From positions 62,001 through 126,000 of the forward strand of contig NZ_JOTN01000003.1 of assembly GCF_000712595.1 (NCBI RefSeq): a stretch of 64,000 nt of DNA, read 5' to 3'. Numbering within the stretch: position 1 is the stretch's first letter; every line of letters begins with the position of its first letter. The DNA is from Bacillus manliponensis (lineage in GTDB: Bacteria; Bacillota; Bacilli; Bacillales; Bacillaceae_G). The notes under the pieces are model-generated. The model was not told the origin of the DNA and ran no database searches. It saw nothing but the letters and a program-made list of their open reading frames with translations. This document shows positions 19,913-27,812 of this stretch, one piece after another. Position numbers and translations under genes: made by a program.

Positions 19913-20022
19913 AGCTTATCAAGAGTGGCGGAGGGAACTGGCCCAATGAAGCCCGGCAACCTACTGAAAGGAGTAAGGTGCTAATTCCAGCAAAATGGTG
20001 TCCATTTTGAAAGATAAGGTAC
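19913..20022 (+). promoter_or_regulatory. SAM-I riboswitch (S-box) upstream of yezD-cysH
   Basis: Conserved S-box blocks in order: CTTATCAAGAGTGGCGGAGG, GAACTGGCCCAATGAAGCCC, GGCAACC, AAGGTGCTAATTCCAGCA and the closing GAAAGATAAG. SAM binding should promote the terminator at 20039-20069. The RNA thus links sulfate assimilation to methionine/SAM supply. Confidence 0.95.
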
Positions 20023-20038
20023 ATATGTTGCCGGAACA

Positions 20039-20069
20039 GTCTTTTCGAAATGGGAAAAGATTTTTTTTA
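20039..20069 (+). terminator. Regulated terminator of the SAM-I riboswitch
   Basis: TCTTTTC and GAAAAGA form the stem around a short loop, followed by eight Ts. Confidence 0.8.
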
Positions 20070-20089
20070 TGAAAAAAGGGGGGCTGTTC

Positions 20090-20233
20090 GTGGGAGTGCG
20101 CGGACAATTTGAAGAGGTAGCAGAGAAGATTCAAACGATGCTTGCTGATATGAAGTATGGGTCGATCACAATTGTGGTGCAAGATGGAAAAGTGATTCAA
20201 CTTGAAAAAAGTGAAAAAGTACGTTTAAAGTAA
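20090..20233 (+). CDS. yezD: YezD-family small protein (DUF2292)
   Basis: This 47-residue protein has a predicted helix (about residues 5-20) followed by a short beta hairpin (YGSITIVVQDGKVIQLEKSEK), the pattern of the YezD/DUF2292 family. The family is commonly encoded next to SAM-riboswitch-controlled sulfur genes. The start is GTG 20090, six bases after GGGGGG. An in-frame ATG at 20069 falls in the T-run of the riboswitch terminator and has no ribosome binding site. Function is unknown. A strong terminator-like hairpin separates it from cysH. Confidence 0.85.
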   Translation: MGVRGQFEEVAEKIQTMLADMKYGSITIVVQDGKVIQLEKSEKVRLK

Positions 20234-20258
20234 AAAAGCGCTGACTAGAAAAACTAGA

Positions 20259-20305
20259 GGCGGTTTTAACCTAATGTGTGTTGATTAGGTTAAAACCGTC
20301 TTTTT
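20259..20305 (+). terminator. Strong terminator-like hairpin between yezD and cysH
   Basis: GGTTTTAACCTAAT and ATTAGGTTAAAACC form a perfect 14-bp stem, extendable at the base with CGG/CCG, around GTGTGTTG and followed by T5. It lies inside what would otherwise be one transcript. Confidence 0.8.
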
Positions 20306-20325
20306 GCGTTACAGGGGGAAAAGTG

Positions 20326-21027
20326 ATGTTAACGTATGAAACGTGGAAAGATAATTTCGTTTCTTTTCAAGAGGATGATGAAACGAAAGGTGCGCTACAA
20401 GTATTAAAGTGGGCGTATACGCAATATAAGGATGAAATTGTATATGCATGTAGCTTTGGAGTAGAAGGAATGGTTTTGTTGCATTTGATTAACCAAGTAA
20501 ATCCATCTGCAAAGGTTGTTTTTTTAGATACAGGTGTTCACTTTCAAGAAACATACAGTTTAATTCAAAGAGTAAGAGAACGATTTCCACAGCTCGACAT
20601 TATTGAAAAGAAGCCAGCGCTTACATTAGAAGAGCAAGCGAAAGAACATGGTGAAGCACTGTGGGAGCGTAATCCAAACCTTTGTTGCAATATAAGAAAA
20701 ATTAAACCACTAGAAGAAGCGTTATCTGGAAAGAAAGCGTGGATATCTGGTTTAAGACGAGAACAATCTGAATCGCGTAAACATACGCAGTTTGTGAACC
20801 GAGATGGACGCTTTCAATCTATTAAAATTTGTCCACTTATTCATTGGACTTGGAAAGAAGTATGGCGCTATGTCTACAAACATAGCTTACCGTACAATCC
20901 GCTTCACGATATTGGCTATCCAAGTATCGGATGTGAAGTATGCACGGTGAAAGTGCAAGATGGAGGAAGTTCAAGAGATGGACGCTGGTCAGGGAAAACA
21001 AAAACAGAATGTGGGCTTCATGAATAA
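20326..21027 (+). CDS. cysH: Phosphoadenylyl/adenylyl-sulfate reductase
   Basis: This 233-residue cytosolic enzyme reduces activated sulfate (APS or PAPS) to sulfite using thioredoxin. The two Cys pairs [10 protein letters not shown] (near residue 125) and CEVCTVK (near residue 207) that hold a 4Fe-4S cluster in APS reductases are present, as is the catalytic C-terminal ECGLH. The P-loop-like [14 protein letters not shown] segment is near residue 42. Because cysC is also present the in vivo substrate could be PAPS or APS. The ATG follows AGGGGG. Upstream in-frame codons to 20278 run into the hairpin and are excluded. Confidence 0.95.
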   Translation: MLTYETWKDNFVSFQEDDETKGALQVLKWAYTQYKDEIVYACSFGVEGMVLLHLINQVNPSAKVVFLDTGVHFQETYSLIQRVRERFPQLDIIEKKPALTLEEQAKEHGEALWERNPNLCCNIRKIKPLEEALSGKKAWISGLRREQSESRKHTQFVNRDGRFQSIKICPLIHWTWKEVWRYVYKHSLPYNPLHDIGYPSIGCEVCTVKVQDGGSSRDGRWSGKTKTECGLHE

Positions 21028-21047
21028 ATAAAAAGGGGTAAGTGAAA

Positions 21048-22184
21048 ATGAGCGAGAGAAATACGTTAATAAACCGAATTGATACTTCGTATAAAACAAC
21101 ACATATTGAAAAGGAAATTGAATTAGATGGGATCGCGTTAAGTGATTTGGAATTGATTGCTATCGGGGGATATAGTCCGCTTACGGGATTTTTAGGGAAA
21201 AAAGATTATGAATCTGTTGTAGAAACAATACGATTACAAAACGGCACTGTATGGAGTATTCCCATTACATTGCCTGTAACAGAAGAAGTAGCGAAGAAGT
21301 TACAGGTAGGCGAAGAAGTTCGTCTCGTAAAGGAAGGTATAACTTACGGAACAATTGTAATTGAAGAAATTTACACACCAAATAAAGAAAGAGAAGCATT
21401 ACTTGTTTATAAAACGACGGAAGAAGCGCACCCGGGTGTGAATAAGTTATTTGAGCGTCCAAACGTCTATGTAGGCGGAGAAATCAAGCTTGTGAAACGC
21501 ATTCAAAAAGAAGCGTTTGCTGAATATTATTTAGATCCATTTGAAACGAGAAAAGTGTTTCAAAAGAGAGGCTGGAAAACGATTATTGGTTTTCAAACGA
21601 GAAATCCTGTTCATCGCGCGCATGAATATATTCAAAAAACAGCGCTTGAAATCGTGGATGGATTATTGCTGAATCCACTTGTTGGAGAAACAAAGTCAGA
21701 TGATATCCCAGCAGATGTCCGAATGGAAAGTTATAAAGTGCTGTTAGAAAACTATTATCCAAGCGACCGTGTTACTCTAGCTGTATTTCCGGCAGCGATG
21801 CGTTATGCGGGTCCACGCGAAGCAATCTTTCATGCGCTTGTCCGAAAAAATTATGGCTGTACGCATTTTATTGTTGGCCGCGATCATGCAGGTGTTGGTG
21901 ATTATTACGGAACATATGAAGCGCAGGAGATTTTCACGAACTTTACAATAGAAGAATTAGGGATTACACCGCTCTTCTTTGAACATAGTTTTTACTGTAA
22001 GAAATGTGAAGGAATGGCTTCCACAAAGACGTGTCCGCATCGTAAAGAAGACCATGTTATTTTATCGGGTACGAAAGTGAGAGAGATGCTTCGAAATGGT
22101 GAACTACCGCCAAGTACATTTAGCCGTAAAGAAGTGATTGAAGTATTAATTCAAGGATTACAAAAAGAAGCAGTTACAAAATAA
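21048..22184 (+). CDS. sat: Sulfate adenylyltransferase (ATP sulfurylase)
   Basis: This 378-residue single-polypeptide ATP sulfurylase makes APS from ATP and sulfate. It has the active-site [12 protein letters not shown] (near residue 184), [12 protein letters not shown] (near residue 282) and a zinc-binding CKKCEG...KTCPH cluster near residue 320 seen in this bacterial type. The ATG at 21048 lies nine bases after AAGGGG; a GTG two codons earlier is a less likely start. It is followed after 12 bases by cysC. Confidence 0.96.
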   Translation: MSERNTLINRIDTSYKTTHIEKEIELDGIALSDLELIAIGGYSPLTGFLGKKDYESVVETIRLQNGTVWSIPITLPVTEEVAKKLQVGEEVRLVKEGITYGTIVIEEIYTPNKEREALLVYKTTEEAHPGVNKLFERPNVYVGGEIKLVKRIQKEAFAEYYLDPFETRKVFQKRGWKTIIGFQTRNPVHRAHEYIQKTALEIVDGLLLNPLVGETKSDDIPADVRMESYKVLLENYYPSDRVTLAVFPAAMRYAGPREAIFHALVRKNYGCTHFIVGRDHAGVGDYYGTYEAQEIFTNFTIEELGITPLFFEHSFYCKKCEGMASTKTCPHRKEDHVILSGTKVREMLRNGELPPSTFSRKEVIEVLIQGLQKEAVTK

Positions 22185-22196
22185 GGGGAGAAAAGA

Positions 22197-22811
22197 ATGA
22201 AGACAAATATTACTTGGCATGATGCATCTGTTTTAAAAGAAGAGCGCAGGCAGCAAAATAAGCACGAAAGCTTTGTACTTTGGTTTACAGGATTATCGGC
22301 TTCTGGAAAATCTACGGTGGCTAACGCGGTCGCTCGTAAATTATTTGAGAAGAAAATTGGAAATTACGTATTAGATGGTGATAATATTCGGCACGGTTTA
22401 AATAAAGATTTAGGATTTTCAGAGAGTGATCGTACAGAAAACATTCGCCGCATTGGGGAAGTCGCAAAATTGTTTGTAGATAACGGGACGATTGTGTTAA
22501 CAGCGTTTATTTCCCCGTTTCGAGAAGATCGTAAACAAGTCCGTGACATATTAGAAGTAGAAGAGTTTATTGAAGTATTTGTAAAATGTCCAATTGAAGA
22601 GTGTGAAAAACGTGATCCGAAAGGTCTTTATAAAAAAGCGCGTAGCGGAGAAATTAAGCAGTTTACAGGGGTTGATTCTCCGTATGAAGAACCGCTAAAT
22701 CCTGAAGTGGTTGTAGAAACAAACCGATATTCGGTAGAAAAATGTGCAGAGCAAGTAATTTCATATTTACAAGAACGTGGCTTGATTTCATTGCTTGAGA
22801 AGAGGGCTTAA
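22197..22811 (+). CDS. cysC: Adenylylsulfate kinase
   Basis: This 204-residue P-loop kinase phosphorylates APS to PAPS. The Walker A motif is GLSASGKST (near residue 34) and the APS-binding region includes [18 protein letters not shown] with the expected DRTENIRR, plus [10 protein letters not shown] near residue 105. Full length and intact. Same operon as sat, preceded by AAGGGGAG. Confidence 0.97.
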   Translation: MKTNITWHDASVLKEERRQQNKHESFVLWFTGLSASGKSTVANAVARKLFEKKIGNYVLDGDNIRHGLNKDLGFSESDRTENIRRIGEVAKLFVDNGTIVLTAFISPFREDRKQVRDILEVEEFIEVFVKCPIEECEKRDPKGLYKKARSGEIKQFTGVDSPYEEPLNPEVVVETNRYSVEKCAEQVISYLQERGLISLLEKRA

Positions 22812-22825
22812 ATAGAGGGGGATAC

Positions 22826-24451
22826 ATGATGGGTTATGAAAAAGTGTGGGCGAACAATGAAAAACTAAATGCAACCGAAAAAAAGAAATTACAAAAAGAT
22901 GGTTTAGAAATCTTTAAAGATATTCCGTATTATGCAGCAAATGGCTTCTCGTCTATTCCGAAAGAAGAATGGGATTCTTTTAAGTGGGCAGGTCTTTATT
23001 TACAGCGCCCGAAAGAAGCCGGATACTTCATGATGCGTGTGAATATACCATCTGGCATTATAACGAATAAGCAAATTGAAACGTTGGCTTCGATTGCTGA
23101 AGATTATGGCCGTGATGTGTTAGACATTACGACGCGTCAAGCAATTCAATTCCATTGGCTTGAAATTGAACAAATTCCAGATATTTTAGAGCGCCTTGCA
23201 AGAGCGAATCTATCAGCAGCTGGTGCTTGTGGTGACATTACAAGAAATATTACAGGAAATCCACTTGCGGGAATTGATAATGATGAATTGTTTGATACGA
23301 GAGACATCGTAAATGAAGTGTATGAGTTCTTCCAGCATAACGAAGATTTCTCCAATTTACCGCGTAAATTTAAAATGTCGATTAGTTCAAATATATATAA
23401 CTCAGCAAATGCTGAAATTAACTGTGTAGCATTTACACCGGCAACAAAAGAGATAAATGGAGAAACAGTGAAGGGCTTTCATGTGAAAGTAGGCGGTGGT
23501 CTATCGGCTCGTCCATATTTAGCGAAGGAACTTGATATTTTTGTGTTACGCGAGCAAGTAAAAGATGTAGCAATCGCAATCGCTACGATTTTCCGAGACT
23601 TTGGATACCGAGAAAAGCGTCACATGTCACGCTTAAAGTTTCTTGTTGCAGACTGGGGACCAGAGAAATTTAAAGAAAAGTTATTAGAGTATACAGGAGT
23701 GCTTCATGATAAAGGAGTCTCTGCCATCAAAGAATGGAATGCCGGCTACTTTTATGGTGCTCATAAGCAAAAACAAGATGGGCTATATTATGTTGGTTTT
23801 AATGTACCGGTTGGTCGCTTACATGCAGAAGAAATGTATGAGATTGCTAGAATTGCAAGGCAGTATGGAAGTGGTGAAATTCGTACATGTAATTCGCAAA
23901 ACTTTATTATTCCAAACGTTCCAAAGGAAAATGTTGCGACGTTACTAAGTGAACCTTTATTTGAAGCGATTTCAGCAAGCCCAAAATCATTTATCGGATA
24001 TGCTGTCTCTTGCACTGGTATCGAATACTGTAATTTAGCGTTAGTTGAGACGAAAGAACGATTACGTAATATTGCTGATTATTTAGATACACAGCTTGTA
24101 TTAGATGTACCGGTACGTATTCACATGGTTGGTTGCCCAAATTCATGTGGTCAAAGACAAATTGCTGATATTGGTTTGCAAGGTGTCAAAATGAAAATGA
24201 AAGAAAAAGGACTTGTTGAAGCATTTGAACTATATGTTGGAGGGACGCTGTTAGATGGTGGAGCCTATAATGAAAAGTTAAAAGGGAAAATTGATGGAGA
24301 CGATTTGCCAAACGTGCTAGTCCAGTTATTAACATATTTTAAAAAGAATAAGTTACCGGCAGAAACATTTTATGAATTTGTTGGCCGCGTTGGAGTTGCC
24401 GAATTACAAGTAGCGTTAACGGTAATTTTAGAAGAGGGGATTGCATCATAG
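22826..24451 (+). CDS. Siroheme-dependent sulfite reductase (ferredoxin type)
   Basis: This 541-residue protein belongs to the siroheme and 4Fe-4S nitrite/sulfite reductase family. Two ferredoxin-like half-domains alternate with two siroheme domains; cluster ligands are in SCTGIEYCNLAL (near residue 395) and MVGCPNSCGQR (near residue 434). Next to cysH, sat, cysC and siroheme genes, sulfite is the obvious substrate. It is a single-chain ferredoxin-type enzyme; no CysJ flavoprotein is encoded here. Start at ATG 22826, with a second ATG directly following; GAGGGGG is upstream. Confidence 0.9.
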   Translation: MMGYEKVWANNEKLNATEKKKLQKDGLEIFKDIPYYAANGFSSIPKEEWDSFKWAGLYLQRPKEAGYFMMRVNIPSGIITNKQIETLASIAEDYGRDVLDITTRQAIQFHWLEIEQIPDILERLARANLSAAGACGDITRNITGNPLAGIDNDELFDTRDIVNEVYEFFQHNEDFSNLPRKFKMSISSNIYNSANAEINCVAFTPATKEINGETVKGFHVKVGGGLSARPYLAKELDIFVLREQVKDVAIAIATIFRDFGYREKRHMSRLKFLVADWGPEKFKEKLLEYTGVLHDKGVSAIKEWNAGYFYGAHKQKQDGLYYVGFNVPVGRLHAEEMYEIARIARQYGSGEIRTCNSQNFIIPNVPKENVATLLSEPLFEAISASPKSFIGYAVSCTGIEYCNLALVETKERLRNIADYLDTQLVLDVPVRIHMVGCPNSCGQRQIADIGLQGVKMKMKEKGLVEAFELYVGGTLLDGGAYNEKLKGKIDGDDLPNVLVQLLTYFKKNKLPAETFYEFVGRVGVAELQVALTVILEEGIAS

Positions 24452-24462
24452 GAGGGGTTAGT

Positions 24463-24684
24463 ATGGATTTATACCGATTTGAAGCTGTTGTAGCAAATAA
24501 AGTTGTTCCTGTTGTTGTGGTCGCTCAAAGTGAGGAACAAGCATTTCGCCTTGTGGAAGTAGAACTTGAGAAATATTTTTTACCGTTACCGGAAGTAAAA
24601 GAAATTTCGCTATATGAGAAAAAGAAAATTCGAAAAAGCGCAGCGTTTGTTATTGGGGAGCAAGAAACAATTTTATCAGATTAA
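24463..24684 (+). CDS. DUF3906-type small protein
   Basis: This 73-residue protein has alternating beta and helix predictions (YRFEAVVANKVVPVVVVA, then SEEQAFRLVEVELEKYF). Small proteins of this type (DUF3906) accompany siroheme/sulfite reductase operons in the B. cereus group. No catalytic motif or Cys is present. It lies 12 bases after the sulfite reductase gene with GGAGGGG upstream. Its role is unknown; operon position suggests a link to sulfite reduction or siroheme delivery, which is inference. Confidence 0.72.
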   Translation: MDLYRFEAVVANKVVPVVVVAQSEEQAFRLVEVELEKYFLPLPEVKEISLYEKKKIRKSAAFVIGEQETILSD

Positions 24685-24760
24685 GGAATTACATGTATAA
24701 CTAAGGCGGGAGGAATGAGTCGGCTTCTCTTCCGCAAAGAAAAGGAGTGGGGAAGAGAAG

Positions 24761-25537
24761 ATGGGAAAAGTGTATATCGTTGGCGCAGGACCTGGTGATC
24801 CAGATTTAATTTCTGTAAAAGGAGTAAAGTGCATTCAAGAGGCAGATGTCATTTTGTATGATCGCCTTGTAAATAAAGAATTGCTTTCTTATGCAAAACA
24901 AGGCGCAGACTTAATTTACTGCGGGAAACTACCAAACTATCACACAATGAAACAAGAAACGATTCATTCTTTTCTTGTCAAATATGCGAAAAAAGGAAAG
25001 GTTGTAACGCGGCTAAAAGGTGGGGACCCATTTGTATTTGGCCGGGGCGGTGAAGAAGCGGAAGCGTTAGCGAAACATAGTATTCCATTTGAAATAGTGC
25101 CAGGCATTACAGCTGGTATTGCAGCGTCTGCTTACGCTGGTATTCCCGTTACACATAGAGATGCCAGTGCAAGCTTTGCTGTTGTAACAGGGCATCGAAA
25201 GGACGGGGCGCAAGAGGAAGTGAAGTGGGAGAATTTAGCGAAAGGTGTTGACACACTTGCAGTTTATATGGGAGTCAGTAATCTTCCGTATATATGTGAA
25301 CAGCTACTAAAGTATGGAAAAGATGAACACACGCCAGCAGCTATTGTAGAATGGGGAACAACATCTATGCAGCGTACGGTTGTAGGGACATTAAGTACGA
25401 TCGTAACAATTGCGAATAAAGAAGAGATTAAAAATCCAAGTATGATTGTGATTGGTGAAGTGGTACGTTTTCGTGAGAAGATACAGTGGTTTGAAGGAAC
25501 GATGGCCGCTGAATATCCAGTAAGCGGAGCGTTGTAG
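24761..25537 (+). CDS. sumT: Uroporphyrinogen-III C-methyltransferase
   Basis: This 258-residue SAM-dependent enzyme methylates uroporphyrinogen III to precorrin-2, the branch point to siroheme. It shows VYIVGAGPGDPDLISVKG at the N terminus, the RLKGGDPFVFGRGGEEAE motif near residue 85 and PGITAGIAASAYAGIPVTHR near residue 112. The gap before it (24685-24760) holds an A-rich AGGAGTGGGGAAGAG ribosome binding region. It is the single-domain SUMT/CobA form; sirB and sirC complete the pathway. Confidence 0.96.
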   Translation: MGKVYIVGAGPGDPDLISVKGVKCIQEADVILYDRLVNKELLSYAKQGADLIYCGKLPNYHTMKQETIHSFLVKYAKKGKVVTRLKGGDPFVFGRGGEEAEALAKHSIPFEIVPGITAGIAASAYAGIPVTHRDASASFAVVTGHRKDGAQEEVKWENLAKGVDTLAVYMGVSNLPYICEQLLKYGKDEHTPAAIVEWGTTSMQRTVVGTLSTIVTIANKEEIKNPSMIVIGEVVRFREKIQWFEGTMAAEYPVSGAL

Positions 25538-25538
25538 T

Positions 25539-26297
25539 ATGAAAGCTGTCTTATATATATGTCATGGTAGCCGTTTACAGGCAGCGCGTGATGAAGCGAT
25601 TTCTTTCGTGTCAGCTTGTATGAAGGAAGTATGTGCCGAAGTGCAAGAAGTATGTTTTCTAGAACTTGCAAATCCATCTATTTCAGAAGGGTTTGCAAAC
25701 TGTGTTAGGAAAGGCGCAACGGAAATTATTGTTGTGCCTGTTTTTTTACTGGCAGCCGTTCATGTGAAGGAAGACATTCCAGCTGAATTAGAAGTGATGA
25801 AACGGAAGTACCCGGACGTATCAGTTGTATATGGTAGTCCATTTGGTGTATCGAAGTCACTCGTTTCTGCCGTAATGAGAGGAAGTGGAGTGAAAGAGCT
25901 TGGCACACACGTGACGTTACTACTCGTCGTAAGAGGAAGCAGTGACCGAGAGACATTAGCAAATATTGATGAAATCGCTTCGTTAATTGGTGAAGAATCT
26001 GAAGTGAAGAAAGTAGAAGTGTGTTACTTAGCTGCTGCTGATCCGCAGTTTGAAGAAAAACTACAAAGTATATTGCAAGAAGAACATGGGAAAATTGCAG
26101 TTCTTCCATATTTACTATTTACAGGTTTATTAATGAAGCGAATTGAGAGAGAGATTCGTAAAGTTGAAACGAAAAATATATATGTATGTCCATACTTAGG
26201 TGGAAATCGTGCTTTTCAGGACAGGTTAATACAGCATACAAATGAAATGGTAAGGAGGGTTGACTATGTATCCACTTACAGTACGGTTAGAAGATAA
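25539..26297 (+). CDS. sirB: Sirohydrochlorin ferrochelatase
   Basis: This 252-residue CbiX-type chelatase inserts iron into sirohydrochlorin. It consists of two homologous halves: the N-terminal LYICHGSRLQAARDEA with the metal-binding His and the second half starting near VTLLLVVRGSSDRETLANI, where the equivalent His is replaced by Arg. VVPVFLLAAVHVKEDIP near residue 66 carries another conserved His. It follows sumT directly and overlaps sirC by 32 bases. Confidence 0.92.
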   Translation: MKAVLYICHGSRLQAARDEAISFVSACMKEVCAEVQEVCFLELANPSISEGFANCVRKGATEIIVVPVFLLAAVHVKEDIPAELEVMKRKYPDVSVVYGSPFGVSKSLVSAVMRGSGVKELGTHVTLLLVVRGSSDRETLANIDEIASLIGEESEVKKVEVCYLAAADPQFEEKLQSILQEEHGKIAVLPYLLFTGLLMKRIEREIRKVETKNIYVCPYLGGNRAFQDRLIQHTNEMVRRVDYVSTYSTVRR

Positions 26298-26877
26298 GCG
26301 AGTAGTTGTGGTTGGCGGCGGACGTGTAGCGAGCTTTAAAATTGGTCCGTTATTACGTGCTGGTGCAGATGTTGTTGTGGTTAGTAAAGAACTTGATGTT
26401 CGCGTAGTTCAACTTGTAGAGGAAGAAAAGATTCGTTGGTTACAAAAAGAATATGAAGCAAGTGACATATTAGATGCTTTTTTAGTTGTCGCAGCAACAA
26501 ATGATTCGAAGTTAAATGAAAAAGTTGCAGATGACGCACATCCAAATCAGCTTGTAAATGTGATTACAAATCCAGAGAGCGGAAATATTCATTTTCCAGC
26601 AGCAATTCACCGGGGGAAATTAAATATTGCAGTTTCAACGGGCGGGGCAAGTCCAAAGCTCGCAAAAAAAATCCGTGATCAAATTGCACAGCAATACGAC
26701 GAACGTTACGAAGAATATTTACAGTTTTTATATGAAGTTCGCTTGAAAGTGAAAGGTTTAGAGCGAGAAAAGAAACAATCTATCTTACAGGAAGTGCTAG
26801 ATGCCGTTTATATAGAAAGTGAAAATCATCGTCTTCATCTTTTACAATCACTAGATGAAATATTGTTAATTGAATAA
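26266..26877 (+). CDS. sirC: Precorrin-2 dehydrogenase
   Basis: This 203-residue NAD-dependent enzyme oxidises precorrin-2 to sirohydrochlorin. It has an N-terminal Rossmann fold with VVVVGGGRVASFKIGPLLRAG (residues about 13-33) and the ISTGGASPKLAKKIRDQI-like segment near residue 125. The ATG at 26266 lies seven bases after AAGGAGG; the TTG two codons upstream is less likely. It is the last gene of the sulfur operon. I see no intrinsic terminator after it, only the inverted repeat at 26891-26929. Confidence 0.94.
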   Translation: MYPLTVRLEDKRVVVVGGGRVASFKIGPLLRAGADVVVVSKELDVRVVQLVEEEKIRWLQKEYEASDILDAFLVVAATNDSKLNEKVADDAHPNQLVNVITNPESGNIHFPAAIHRGKLNIAVSTGGASPKLAKKIRDQIAQQYDERYEEYLQFLYEVRLKVKGLEREKKQSILQEVLDAVYIESENHRLHLLQSLDEILLIE

Positions 26878-26906
26878 TTGAAATATTACACCCTTTTCAA
26901 TACAAT
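26878..26906 (+). promoter_or_regulatory. Promoter of the Nudix gene
   Basis: TTGAAA (26878-26883), a 17-base spacer and TACAAT (26901-26906). Transcription would begin near 26913. Confidence 0.6.
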
Positions 26907-26929
26907 AGAAAATACGTGATTGAAAAGGG
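26891..26929 (+). promoter_or_regulatory. Inverted repeat that would hide the Nudix ribosome binding site
   Basis: CCCTTTTCAAT (26891-26901) is perfectly complementary to ATTGAAAAGGG (26919-26929), which includes the ribosome binding site AAAAGGGGG. The left arm lies in the promoter spacer, so only transcripts from upstream carry both arms. Confidence 0.5.
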
Positions 26930-26938
26930 GGATAAATC

Positions 26939-27403
26939 TTGAAAGTTAGAAACTCAGTAAAAGCATTAATTGTAAGAGATGAGCACATTTTAGCAATTAA
27001 AAAAAGAGATGATGACGGTTATTATTACGTGCTAGTTGGTGGTGGACAAGAACCGGGAGAAACATTTTTAGAAACGGTAAAACGAGAATGTGTAGAGGAG
27101 ATTGGTGCGGAAGTTCAGCCGCATGAACTATTATTCATTCGTGAGTATATTGGTAAAAATCATGAACATGCAGCATTTGATTATAATACGCATCAAGTTG
27201 AGTATATGTTTTCGTGTACACTTCTTACGGAGCCGGATGTAAATAAAGCAACGGAGTTAGATACGGATCAAATTGGGATAGAGTGGATTCCTTTAGCTAA
27301 AATTGAAGAGTATCGTTTATATCCAAGAGCGTTAGGAGAAAGGTTAAAGAAGCATTTTGTGAAGGGAGAAAGAGTAGAAGTATATTTAGGGGATGTAAAT
27401 TAA
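26939..27403 (+). CDS. Nudix hydrolase
   Basis: This 154-residue protein has a complete Nudix box, G-x5-E-x7-REUxEExGU, in GQEPGETFLETVKRECVEE followed by IGAEV (residues about 37-60). The substrate (a nucleoside diphosphate linked to another moiety) cannot be predicted. The start codon is TTG at 26939, after AAAAGGGGG. It has its own promoter and sits between the siroheme operon and the T-box leader. Length is normal for single-domain Nudix proteins. Confidence 0.88.
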   Translation: MKVRNSVKALIVRDEHILAIKKRDDDGYYYVLVGGGQEPGETFLETVKRECVEEIGAEVQPHELLFIREYIGKNHEHAAFDYNTHQVEYMFSCTLLTEPDVNKATELDTDQIGIEWIPLAKIEEYRLYPRALGERLKKHFVKGERVEVYLGDVN

Positions 27404-27406
27404 TAC

Positions 27407-27435
27407 TTTACAAAGCTAGCAATCTACTCTATAAT
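27407..27435 (+). promoter_or_regulatory. Promoter of the T-box-SNF transporter transcript
   Basis: TTTACA (27407-27412), a 17-base spacer and a perfect TATAAT (27430-27435). Start expected near 27442. Confidence 0.7.
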
Positions 27436-27441
27436 CACAAG

Positions 27442-27732
27442 TAACTTTTAAATGTAAAATCGATGAGCAAGAAGAGTACGTATATTTGAGGCGTTCAGAG
27501 AGCTGGGGAAAGGTGTGAGCCCGGTACGATAAAATATACAGAATGGGCTTGCGAGAGGTATGTTGAACGATTAGTAGGCAACCCGGGTTCCGCCGTTACA
27601 AGGATAGGATATCGGAAGTATTTCCTGTATCTGAAAAGTGGGATAGTTATATCCAATCGAGGTGGTACCACGGTATTATATTACATATATCGTCCTCTAT
27701 GCGCATTACTGCGTGTAGAGGACTTTTTTTAT
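27442..27732 (+). promoter_or_regulatory. T-box leader, probably tyrosine-specific
   Basis: A complete T-box: Stem I base GCAAG/CTTGC (around 27463-27552) with flanking K-turn sequences, CAGAGAG in the apical part, a specifier strand TAC-A-GAA (27537-27543) opposite AGTA, the T-box AGGTGGTACCACGG (27660-27673), and a terminator GTCCTCTATGCGC/GCGTGTAGAGGAC plus T7 (27692-27730). In known T-boxes the specifier is followed by a purine and then the loop-E GAA, which makes UAC (Tyr) the specifier. The UGGU bulge pairs with a tRNA end whose discriminator is A, consistent with tRNA-Tyr. Uncharged tRNA would allow expression of the transporter. Confidence 0.9.
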
Positions 27733-27812
27733 TTTCGAAAGGTGGTGGGCGAGTATGAAATGAACGTGTATAATTAAGAAAAATGAAAATATTCAGAAAA
27801 GAGGGAGTAAAG

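Noticed and set aside
19961-20200. Minus-strand frame across the first SAM riboswitch and yezD
   Set aside because: Shadow of structured RNA and of yezD; no ribosome binding site.
27544-27546. TGG (Trp) as specifier of the T-box before the SNF transporter
   Set aside because: It follows rather than precedes the loop-E GAA, and the UGGU bulge does not suit tRNA-Trp, whose discriminator is usually G. TAC fits both criteria.
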